DNA from: Hyphomonas sp.
Lineage (GTDB): Bacteria > Pseudomonadota > Alphaproteobacteria > Caulobacterales > Hyphomonadaceae
Length of the DNA: 5,492 bases
Assembly (NCBI GenBank): GCA_024743015.1
Contig: JANSXJ010000251.1
Span: forward strand, 1 to 5,492
Reading direction: 5' to 3'
A model generated the notes under the pieces. That model did no database searches. It was not told the DNA's origin and saw nothing but the letters and a program-made list of their open reading frames with translations. The position numbers and the translations under genes are program-made. Position 1 is the stretch's first letter. Each line of letters begins with the position of its first letter. Of this stretch, positions 1-5,492 are shown in pieces.

Positions 1-6
1 ATCGTA

Positions 7-2571
7 ATGGCCGCAGAAACGCCTGAAGCCCAAGAAACATCAAAGCAAGTCCTGCCGCATCAGCTGGACTGGCTGCAAATGGGATTTTGGGCCTGCCTCC
101 TGTTAGCCGTGGGCGCCGCGAGCGCGACGCTTGCCTGGCCGAACGCAGGTGGCCCGACAGGTTTGATCCTGCTGATCTCTATGGCTGCCGGCGGAATGGT
201 GTTCCTGCTATGGATCCTGCGCGGCGCAGGCCGGCGCATGGGGCTCTTCCCGGAGCGCGGCGCCATGGCCGACGCGATGCAGCCGGTGACCCCGCGCTAT
301 TCCTGGGTTGATGCGCTGGAAGAAGCGGTGCTGATCAGTGACCGAGGCGGCGCGCCGCTGACAGCCAACGAAGCGTATTCTGAGCTCACGCAAATGGCCC
401 TCATGGGTCAGTCTGATGTTATGGGGCCGGTCTCCGTTGATCGGATTTTCAGCGCTGCGCCGGGGCTTGCCGCTCCGATCTTCCGCTTGTCGAAAGCCGC
501 CAAGGCAGGCGAGAAACGCCGGGAAACGCTTCCAGCGATGACGCTCGGAACCGAGTCGCTTCCTGTGCAATATGAGGCGTCCGTTTCACCGCTGAGAGGC
601 GATCGCGTGATTTGGCGTCTGCGCCGGATCACCGGAACGGATCAGGTTACAGGCGCGGCGGACATGCGGGCACTTTACGTTGAAGATGCGCCAATGGGAT
701 TCTTCTCGTCGGGTCCGGATGGTACGATCACTTATGCCAATGGCTGGCTGCGCGAGATGCTAGGGCTGCCAGAGAGCGCCAAGAATATTCGCCTCGACGA
801 CATTATGCGACCTGAATTCGTCAAGATGCTGCGCCGTGACCGCAAGTCCGGAGTGCCAGGCCGCGCTGACGTCATGATCCGGTCCCGGGATGGTGTCGAG
901 ATTCCGGTTCAAACGATTACCACCTGGAACGGTAAGGGTGCAGATGCGACCGGTCGTACGATCGTATTGGCAAATGCTCAGAACCTGCCCGAGGGCGAAA
1001 GCCGAATGCTGGCCGCCTCCGCGAGCCGGCCACCGCGTCCGGACGGCGATCCTATGTTTGATGATGCTCCGTTCGGAGCGGTTCGTCTCGAGGGCCATTC
1101 CCTGGAAGGCGCCATCATCACGGACAGCAACCGGGCGCTTATGGGGCTCGCTGGTGGATCCGGCTCACCTGGTACGCGCTTCATCGATCTCTTCGTTGCT
1201 GAAGAGGGCGAGAACAAGCTGCGCGAGAAGCTTCTCGACTCAATCGACAAGCCTGTCGGGCTGCGCCTCGCTGATGAAGATCAGAAGCATGTCAATGTGT
1301 TCGTCACGCTCGACGGCCGCGGCCAACCGGCAGTGGCCTATGTCATCGATATGTCGGAGCAAAAAGAGCTGGAGCTGCGTCTCGCGCAGGGTGAGAAGAT
1401 GCAGGCCATCGGCAAGCTGGCGGGAGGCGTTGCGCACGATTTCAACAATGTCCTGACGGGCATCATGCTGAACAATGACGAATTGCTGTCCAAACACCCG
1501 GTCGGCGATCCGTCGTTTGATCACCTCAAGAAGATTCACGAATTCTCCGTGCGCGCCAAAGACCTGGTGCAAATGTTGCTCGCCTATGCGCGTCAGCAAA
1601 CCTTCCGCCGGGAAGTCTTCGAACCGGGCGACTTCCTGTCAGAGTTTGCCATTCTTCTCGGACAGCTTCTGGATGAGCGGATCGATTTCAATGTCGTCCA
1701 TGGCCGCGATCTGCCTATGGTCAAAGCCGACAAGAATCAATTGGAAACCGCGATCATAAACCTCGCGACCAATGCGCGCGACGCACTGCTCATGGATGGC
1801 GGTACGGGCGGAAAGCTGACGATCAAGACCTCGCGCGCGACAGAAAAGGATGCGCACAAGCACGGCTTCCGCTATGTCGAACAGGGCGAGTACTTGCTCA
1901 TTGAAGTCGAAGATACAGGCCACGGCATCGCGCCTGAGAATCTCAAGAACATTTTCAATCCGTTCTTCACCACCAAACCAAAAGGGCTGGGAACCGGGCT
2001 CGGACTGTCGACCGTGTACGGGATCATCAAACAGTCTGAAGGCTATATTTGTCCGATCAGCTCAGTCGGTAAGGGCACCACGTTCCAGATTTATCTGCCG
2101 GCATTGAAAGCCGACGAGATTCCGGTCGCAGAAGTGCTGGAATCGCAGCCGGTCAACGCCGTATCCGTGCCGGTGGATATCTCGGGTCGCGGGCGAATTC
2201 TGCTGGTCGAAGACGAGGATGGTGTACGCTCGATTGCTGCGTCGCAATTGAAGTCACGCGGCTATGATGTCGAAGAGGCGTGCGACGGCGAAGAAGCGCT
2301 GGAAATCCTCGAAGAGAATCCAGGCGCGTTCGATCTGGTCGTTTCAGATGTGGTGATGCCCGGCATGGATGGGCCGACCCTGATCAAGGAAGCCAAGGAT
2401 CTCCTTGGGACGGCCAAAGTGTTGTTCATGTCCGGCTATGCTGAGCGTGACGTCGCAGCGAAACTGGGTGACGATCGTGAAGTGGGCTTCATGTCGAAGC
2501 CATTCACTGTGAAGCAGCTGGCTGAGCGCGTGAAAGCTGAATTGATCGCACGCGCGCAGGAAGCGGCTTAG
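7..2571 (+). CDS. cckA: Cell-cycle hybrid histidine kinase CckA
   Basis: The product is 854 residues. Two hydrophobic segments (about residues 26-44 and 52-71) anchor it in the inner membrane. PAS-like regions follow at about 97-205, 222-325 and 350-450; the second is the clearest, the first and third are divergent. The HisKA H-box has phosphoacceptor His477 in GGVAHDFNN. The ATPase domain has the N-box (Asn585 and Asn589 in NLATNARDA), the G1 box DTGHGI from Asp636, the F-box NPFFTTKP and the G2 box GLGTGLGL at 660-667. The receiver has an acidic pocket at Glu735-Asp738, phosphoacceptor Asp781 in SDVVMPGMDG, Ser809 and Lys831 in SKPF. All catalytic residues are present. In the known family CckA autophosphorylates, passes phosphate through its receiver to ChpT and on to CtrA and CpdR, and can reverse the flow as a phosphatase. 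It is longer than Caulobacter CckA (about 690 residues), mainly because of extra PAS sequence. Only six in-frame bases precede the ATG, so an earlier start outside the window is possible. Confidence 0.93.
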   Translation: MAAETPEAQETSKQVLPHQLDWLQMGFWACLLLAVGAASATLAWPNAGGPTGLILLISMAAGGMVFLLWILRGAGRRMGLFPERGAMADAMQPVTPRYSWVDALEEAVLISDRGGAPLTANEAYSELTQMALMGQSDVMGPVSVDRIFSAAPGLAAPIFRLSKAAKAGEKRRETLPAMTLGTESLPVQYEASVSPLRGDRVIWRLRRITGTDQVTGAADMRALYVEDAPMGFFSSGPDGTITYANGWLREMLGLPESAKNIRLDDIMRPEFVKMLRRDRKSGVPGRADVMIRSRDGVEIPVQTITTWNGKGADATGRTIVLANAQNLPEGESRMLAASASRPPRPDGDPMFDDAPFGAVRLEGHSLEGAIITDSNRALMGLAGGSGSPGTRFIDLFVAEEGENKLREKLLDSIDKPVGLRLADEDQKHVNVFVTLDGRGQPAVAYVIDMSEQKELELRLAQGEKMQAIGKLAGGVAHDFNNVLTGIMLNNDELLSKHPVGDPSFDHLKKIHEFSVRAKDLVQMLLAYARQQTFRREVFEPGDFLSEFAILLGQLLDERIDFNVVHGRDLPMVKADKNQLETAIINLATNARDALLMDGGTGGKLTIKTSRATEKDAHKHGFRYVEQGEYLLIEVEDTGHGIAPENLKNIFNPFFTTKPKGLGTGLGLSTVYGIIKQSEGYICPISSVGKGTTFQIYLPALKADEIPVAEVLESQPVNAVSVPVDISGRGRILLVEDEDGVRSIAASQLKSRGYDVEEACDGEEALEILEENPGAFDLVVSDVVMPGMDGPTLIKEAKDLLGTAKVLFMSGYAERDVAAKLGDDREVGFMSKPFTVKQLAERVKAELIARAQEAA

Positions 2572-3116
2572 TCGTTACTGGCCACCAGGCGCAATCCAGC
2601 AGGCTGACGCTCGATCTTGGGTGGAAACACAGCTGTGATCCGGTGACGCCAAACCGGCCGACCTTTCAAGATCGGCTGCGGCTCGATGATCTGATACAGA
2701 CCCAGCAGTCTCGATTGAGCGCGATCCGGGCGCGGCGTTGGAAGCGGCGCGAAGGTCAGCTCAATGTTTACATGCGTGCCGGTGAGCGTTTCTCCCGTGG
2801 CTTGCAGAATTCCGGGTTTCCGGCTCTCGCGAACGGAATCGATCAGGGATCCGACCATGGCGCGATCGTGTCCTGTCCAGAAATCCAGACAGTCATGCGC
2901 GCTCAGTTCACGGCCCAGCAAATCGCTCAGGCGATGACCCGCATTGCGAAACAACCAGCGGCCTTCCTCTGAGCGTTCGATAACGAACAGGCATTCCAGA
3001 AGGTCGGGATGATCGGCTGCCTTTGTGGAGGCTGGCTCGGCTTCCGGAGAATCTGTCATGCGCGCCCAGGCAGACAGCAATGTCTCCGTATTTGGATGAT
3101 GAGTCGTCGACTTCAT
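2568..3116 (-). CDS. Small single-PAS-domain protein (PAS_5-like), no output domain
   Basis: The product is a 182-residue soluble protein with no signal peptide or membrane segment. It resembles the alphaproteobacterial PAS_5-type family. An N-terminal helix contains a Trp (LLSAWARM, residues 13-20). The PAS core runs from about residue 38 to 146, with LLECLFVIER, the strand-turn RWLFRNAGHRLSDLLGREL (53-71), an FW pair followed by HDRAM, and a late RLLGLYQIIEP strand (136-146). The tail ends in RLRLVASND-like sequence (LRLVASND here). No kinase, GGDEF, EAL or DNA-binding domain follows, so any role must be through ligand sensing or protein contacts. ATG at 3116 is chosen because the conserved-looking Trp17 helix lies before the next Met (Met20), and Met20 has no Shine-Dalgarno. 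The Shine-Dalgarno for 3116 is only fair (GAGAGTGAG, 11 bases upstream). The gene converges on cckA with overlapping stops. MopJ of Caulobacter is a single-PAS cell-cycle regulator, but orthology to it is not shown here. Confidence 0.82.
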   Translation of the reverse strand: MKSTTHHPNTETLLSAWARMTDSPEAEPASTKAADHPDLLECLFVIERSEEGRWLFRNAGHRLSDLLGRELSAHDCLDFWTGHDRAMVGSLIDSVRESRKPGILQATGETLTGTHVNIELTFAPLPTPRPDRAQSRLLGLYQIIEPQPILKGRPVWRHRITAVFPPKIERQPAGLRLVASND

Positions 3117-3127
3117 TATTATATATT

Positions 3128-3136
3128 CTCACTCTC
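3128..3136 (-). promoter_or_regulatory. Probable weak ribosome binding site of the PAS gene
   Basis: On the minus strand GAGAGTGAG is followed by 11 A/T-rich bases and then the ATG at 3116. The match to the anti-Shine-Dalgarno is moderate and the spacing is long. The A/T-rich spacer should leave the start codon unstructured, which may compensate. Confidence 0.35.
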
Positions 3137-3149
3137 GATTTGGCCGTTT

Positions 3150-3239
3150 CTAATTTCGGCTCGCCAAACGCGGTGAGGTGAGTACCGCAATGTTTGCGCC
3201 AGTTTGCAGGTTTCGCGTCATGCGCGAATGTCGCCCCAT
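3150..3239 (-). CDS. Possible 29-residue upstream ORF of the PAS gene (low confidence)
   Basis: On the minus strand GGAGGG (3245-3250) sits five bases before an ATG at 3239. That ATG opens a 29-codon frame (MGRHSRMTRNLQ...) ending at 3150, 33 bases before the PAS start. Position and spacing fit a leader peptide translated just ahead of the PAS gene. The peptide is short, basic and unrecognised, and it overlaps the plus-strand small ORF at 3190-3351, so both are unlikely to be real. The same frame is also open upstream beyond this ATG. Confidence 0.12.
   Translation of the reverse strand: MGRHSRMTRNLQTGANIAVLTSPRLASRN
3186..3198. repeat. 13-bp palindrome with CGCAA/TTGCG arms
   Basis: CGCAA, three bases, then TTGCG form a perfect five-base-pair dyad. 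The same arm sequences recur in inverted order in the larger palindrome at 3409-3431. It could be half of a regulator binding pair, but it is short enough to be chance. It overlaps the ATG of the small plus-strand ORF. Confidence 0.3.
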
Positions 3240-3351
3240 TTTGACCCTCCGTTCTACCAGCAGGGGAAACTTCGGGGGCCTGCACTTGCCTCCTAGGCGA
3301 GTTCGAAAGGCGGTAATGGATCGGCGTTTCATGGCGACACAGTCGGTCTGA
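3190..3351 (+). CDS. Possible 53-residue Arg-rich small ORF (low confidence)
   Basis: An ATG at 3190 opens a 53-codon frame ending in TGA at 3349-3351. GAGGTGA at 3175-3181 is a seven-base match to the 16S anti-Shine-Dalgarno with eight bases before the ATG, better than the site of either neighbour. The predicted peptide begins MFAPVCRFRVMREC, carries 11 Arg in 53 residues and two Cys, and has no signal peptide or membrane segment. I do not recognise it. Against it are three AGG codons, composition like translated noncoding DNA, and the fact that the start overlaps a short palindrome. It could be a real microprotein, a leader peptide, or chance. Confidence 0.18.
   Translation: MFAPVCRFRVMRECRPILTLRSTSRGNFGGLHLPPRRVRKAVMDRRFMATQSV
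3212..3228. repeat. 17-bp inverted repeat TTCGCG-N5-CGCGAA
   Basis: TTCGCG, five bases (TCATG), then CGCGAA form a perfect six-base-pair dyad with the size and symmetry of a dimeric repressor operator. It lies about 100 bp upstream of the PAS start codon. No regulator gene is visible in the window to pair it with. Confidence 0.35.
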
Positions 3352-3408
3352 GATTGATAGTTTTCCGAGGGTCTCATCAGGGGTGTCTTCAGCACGGCGT
3401 GGCGACGT

Positions 3409-3431
3409 CTGTTGCGCATTTGCCGCAACAG
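3409..3431. repeat. 23-bp palindrome/hairpin CTGTTGCG-N7-CGCAACAG
   Basis: Two perfect eight-base arms flank a seven-base loop (CATTTGC). There is no T run on either side, so an intrinsic terminator is unlikely. It lies about 130 bp upstream of the receptor start and just upstream of the probable promoter, which suits an operator or activator site. It could also form a hairpin if transcription starts further upstream. Confidence 0.45.
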
Positions 3432-3462
3432 TTAAGCGCAGTGCTTCATCATGCGATTGTGA

Positions 3463-3503
3463 ACTTGCCAACTGGAGTGAGTGCACTACTCATCTGTGCA
3501 AGT
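3463..3503. promoter_or_regulatory. Nested 41-bp dyad over the probable receptor promoter
   Basis: The outer arms ACTTGC (3463-3468) and GCAAGT (3498-3503) surround, at six bases on each side, the inner dyad GAGT-g-AGTGCACT-ACTC (3475-3491). The inner dyad centres on the perfect palindrome AGTGCACT (3480-3487), so both dyads share one centre. A weak promoter resembling the Caulobacter-type consensus can be fitted here: TTGCCA at 3465-3470, then CTACTC near 3486-3491. This would give a leader of roughly 60 bases. The promoter call is weak; the symmetry is visible directly. A repressor operator covering the promoter is the simplest reading. Confidence 0.3.
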
Positions 3504-3548
3504 CGCATAAAAGAACGACCTCCAAAACTTATTGAACAAAAACAACCC

Positions 3549-3554
3549 GGGAGA
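3549..3554 (+). promoter_or_regulatory. Ribosome binding site of the receptor gene
   Basis: GGGAGA lies six bases before the ATG at 3561, a good Shine-Dalgarno with standard spacing. Together with the signal peptide that begins at this Met, it fixes the start. Confidence 0.7.
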
Positions 3555-3560
3555 CGTGAG

Positions 3561-3662
3561 ATGAGCTCATCCACAAAATCTAATTTCGGTCTGAAAGCCG
3601 CGCTGTCGTTTAGCGTAGGCCTGACCGCGCTTGCTGCGGGTGTTGCGCCCATAGCGATAGCA
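3561..3662 (+). other. Signal peptide of the receptor
   Basis: Residues 1-34 have a polar N-region with two Lys (MSSSTKSNFGLK), a hydrophobic core (AALSFSVGLTALAAGVAPI) and an Ala-X-Ala type end (AIA), followed by acidic residues. This predicts Sec export and signal peptidase I cleavage. There is no lipobox Cys. Confidence 0.8.
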
Positions 3663-5492
3663 CAAGACGATGCCGACGACGACGCGCGCCGTTTGAGCAC
3701 GGTGACAATCACCGCGACAAAGCGCGAGCAAACTCTGCAAGATGTTCCGGTCGCCGTTTCGGTGGTTGATGATACCACAATCGAAAAAGCCGAGATCCAG
3801 GACCTGAATGACCTGCAATCTGTCGTGCCTTCACTGCGCGTCGGACAGCTTCAATCATCCGCAAACACCAATTTCATCATTCGTGGCTTTGGTAACGGCG
3901 CCAACAATGTGGGCATCGAACCATCGGTCGGTGTCTTTGTTGACGGTGTATATCGCTCCCGTTCAGCCGCGCAGATTTCCGATCTGCCGAACCTGCAGCG
4001 TGTCGAGGTCCTGCGCGGACCGCAATCGACCCTGTTTGGTAAGAACGCGTCTGCAGGTGTGATTTCCATCGTTACCCGCAAGCCGCAATTCGAAACTCAG
4101 GGCTCTATCGAGGCGACCGCAGGCAACTTCAACGCATTCCGCGTGAAAGGCGATGTCACCGGCCCGCTTTCCGATACAGTCGCCTACAGTCTCGCAGGCA
4201 ACATCAATACACGCGACGGTTACGCCGACGACATTGCGATTGGTGAAGAGACCAATGAGCGTAATCGCTGGGGCGTTCGTGGCGAACTCCTTTTCACACC
4301 AAGCGAAACGCTTGAGCTGCGCTTTATCGGTGACTACGACAAGATCGACGAAGTTTGCTGCGTCGCTGGAAATCTGGTCAATGGCCCAACCGGAGGTCTG
4401 ATTCAGCTGATTGGCGGCAACATCAACGGAGAAGACCCGTTCTCTTATGAGGTGTTTGGTAACTTCCCGTCCGAAAACGAGATCGAAAACTCGGGTCTGT
4501 CGCTGCAAGTCGACAAAGAGTTTACCGGGTTTGATGTCACGTCGATCACCGCATTCCGGAAAGTTGATTCCTTCACCAACCAGGACTCAGACTTCACGTC
4601 TGCGGACTTGATTGGTTTGAATGAGAATTCCGGTAAGATCGATACGTTCACTCAGGAATTGCGTTTCACGTCCAATAATCCTGATTCCAGCTTTGACTGG
4701 ATGATCGGTGGTTTCTACTTCGACGAAAGCGTGGAAGTTTCTTCTGACTTTGAATATGGTGCGGACTATCGAAACTATGCCGATGGCTTGACTGCTGCTG
4801 TTGGCGCTCCGGGTGCTCTTGGAGGTATCGAGGCCGCGCTTGGATTGCCGGTTGGACAAACCTTTGGTCAGAACGGGCAAGGCCCGGAAGCTGAGTTTGG
4901 TCAGGACAACAAAGCCTGGTCCATCTTCGGGACATTGGATTTCTATCTGACAGATCGTCTGACGGCGACAGTTGGTCTGAACTATACCGAGGATGAAAAA
5001 GACGCGTTCTATACTCAAACGAACTCGGATGTGTTCTCGGCGCTCGATCTCGTTGAGATTGGCTTCGGTCAGGCGCTTGCTGGAGTGGGCGTGGATCCAA
5101 CCGATCCAGCCGCCGTCGGGGCCTTCGCCGCGGCAAACCCAACAGCTTTCGCTGCCATTCAGGCGGCTGCTGCGGATCCAACTCAGAACCCGCTTCTGGG
5201 GCTTCAGGCGTTTCAGTTCCTACCGCCATTCCTGGACTTCCCGAACTCGGTCGAAGACGGGTCAACTTCGGACAATGCGACGACTCACACTCTGCGTGTT
5301 GCATATGACGTGACGGATAATATCAATGTCTACGGATCCTGGGCGACTGGCTTCAAGGCCACGTCCTGGAACCTGTCTCGCGATAGCCGGCCGTTTGCAT
5401 CGGACTTCATTGCCGGGTCGCCTGTCACGAACCCACCTTCGTCACCTATTCGTGACGCCGGACTTGCACTTCCTAATCTGACCTCTGGAACG
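3561..5492 (+). CDS. TonB-dependent outer-membrane receptor, 3' end outside window
   Basis: The frame is open from the ATG to the window edge, 644 codons without a stop. A signal peptide covers about residues 1-34, with cleavage likely after AIA before QDD. An acidic linker (DDADDDA) leads to a TonB-box-like STVTITATK (46-54). The plug domain runs to about 175, with QDVPVAVSV, IIRGFG (106-110), GVFVDGVY (124-131), LQRVEVLRGPQSTLFGKNA (145-163) and GVISIVTRKP. The beta-barrel begins after that. It includes a Cys266-Cys267 pair, the QDNKAWSIFGTLDFYLTDRL and GLNYTEDEK strands, an Ala-rich loop (511-545) and GFKATSWNLSRDSRPF (597-612). These motifs match large receptors common in sphingomonads and Hyphomonadaceae, usually about 800-950 residues, so roughly 200-300 residues are missing here. 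The family imports siderophores, cobalamin, carbohydrates or other bulky nutrients using energy from TonB-ExbB-ExbD. The substrate cannot be assigned; no Fur box or transport partner is visible. Confidence 0.93.
   Translation, partial: MSSSTKSNFGLKAALSFSVGLTALAAGVAPIAIAQDDADDDARRLSTVTITATKREQTLQDVPVAVSVVDDTTIEKAEIQDLNDLQSVVPSLRVGQLQSSANTNFIIRGFGNGANNVGIEPSVGVFVDGVYRSRSAAQISDLPNLQRVEVLRGPQSTLFGKNASAGVISIVTRKPQFETQGSIEATAGNFNAFRVKGDVTGPLSDTVAYSLAGNINTRDGYADDIAIGEETNERNRWGVRGELLFTPSETLELRFIGDYDKIDEVCCVAGNLVNGPTGGLIQLIGGNINGEDPFSYEVFGNFPSENEIENSGLSLQVDKEFTGFDVTSITAFRKVDSFTNQDSDFTSADLIGLNENSGKIDTFTQELRFTSNNPDSSFDWMIGGFYFDESVEVSSDFEYGADYRNYADGLTAAVGAPGALGGIEAALGLPVGQTFGQNGQGPEAEFGQDNKAWSIFGTLDFYLTDRLTATVGLNYTEDEKDAFYTQTNSDVFSALDLVEIGFGQALAGVGVDPTDPAAVGAFAAANPTAFAAIQAAAADPTQNPLLGLQAFQFLPPFLDFPNSVEDGSTSDNATTHTLRVAYDVTDNINVYGSWATGFKATSWNLSRDSRPFASDFIAGSPVTNPPSSPIRDAGLALPNLTSGT

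Larger units (their letters stand above)
3117..3560. other. Divergent intergenic region between the PAS and receptor genes
   Basis: These 444 bases separate two divergently transcribed genes and should hold both promoters. I find no confident protein gene, no tRNA and no T-tailed hairpin terminator. The region contains four dyad elements, detailed separately (3186-3198, 3212-3228, 3409-3431 and 3463-3503), and a small hairpin at 3285-3301 (seven pairs including one G-U, three-base loop, better on plus-strand RNA). It also contains two overlapping short ORFs with good Shine-Dalgarno sequences, one on each strand. No TTAA-N7-TTAA CtrA box and no GANTC site is present. The longer minus-strand reading frames here look Arg-rich and random and are not called. 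Confidence 0.7.

Noticed and set aside
890..1456. A 188-codon plus-strand frame, and other long alternative frames on both strands within cckA
   Set aside because: They lie wholly inside the cckA reading frame, which has full domain and catalytic-motif support. Their translations are Arg/Ser-rich and low in recognisable motifs, typical of shadow frames in GC-rich coding DNA.
2628..2637. Perfect 10-bp palindrome CACAGCTGTG
   Set aside because: It lies within the coding sequence of the PAS gene, has no loop or T tract to act as a terminator, and is short enough to be chance.
3101..3105. GANTC (CcrM-type) sites near the PAS start at 3101-3105 and 3049-3053
   Set aside because: GANTC occurs at many places throughout cckA and the receptor gene, and none lies in the intergenic region, so these two are not a special regulatory signal.
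3361..3380. Minus-strand sequence resembling a hammerhead ribozyme core (CTGATGAG...GGAAAA)
   Set aside because: The required C-GAAA after stem II is absent (GGAAAA instead) and I see no flanking stems I and III with a cleavage site, so the match is partial and probably chance.
3432..3446. TTAA followed by a TTC-containing half-site as a CtrA box
   Set aside because: Seven bases after TTAA the sequence is GCTT, not TTAA, so it does not match TTAA-N7-TTAA.
2908..3486. A 192-codon minus-strand frame covering the intergenic region and the 5' part of the PAS gene
   Set aside because: It overlaps the PAS gene in another frame, has no recognisable domain, and its composition looks random.
3149..3589. 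11-base direct repeat TCTAATTTCGG at 3149-3159 and 3579-3589
   Set aside because: A few shared 11-mers are expected by chance in a window of this length, and one copy is inside the receptor signal-peptide coding sequence.
4666..5304. A 212-codon minus-strand frame opposite the receptor gene
   Set aside because: It is antisense to a receptor frame with clear family motifs; its translation is rich in Arg, Gln, Ser and Pro and looks like a reverse-complement shadow.

Overview
The window looks like chromosomal DNA of an alphaproteobacterium. The main reason is a nearly complete gene for CckA, the hybrid histidine kinase at the top of the CckA-ChpT-CtrA phosphorelay, which is restricted to that class. 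The TonB-dependent receptor and the short PAS protein are of types common in marine and aquatic Caulobacterales, Hyphomonadaceae/Maricaulales and sphingomonads. A stalked or budding aquatic lineage is therefore my best guess; genus cannot be read from this sequence.

Layout: (1) 7-2571, plus strand: cckA, with two membrane segments, about three PAS regions, a HisKA/HATPase kinase core and a C-terminal receiver. (2) 2568-3116, minus strand: a 182-residue single-PAS protein, tail to tail with cckA, the two stop codons sharing bases. (3) 3117-3560: a 444-bp divergent intergenic region with no confident gene but several dyad-symmetric sequences and two very short ORFs with good Shine-Dalgarno matches. 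(4) 3561 to the window end, plus strand: the first 644 codons of an outer-membrane TonB-dependent receptor, with no stop codon before the window edge.

How they may fit together: CckA is expected to control CtrA phosphorylation and proteolysis. The small PAS protein beside it has no output domain, so if it signals it must do so by binding other proteins; a link to CckA is suggested only by position. The receptor is an uptake gene with its own promoter region and no visible functional link to cckA.

I see no tRNA, rRNA, insertion sequence, CRISPR array, phage gene or defence system. The least explained part is the intergenic region, especially a nested dyad at 3463-3503 lying over the likely receptor promoter.
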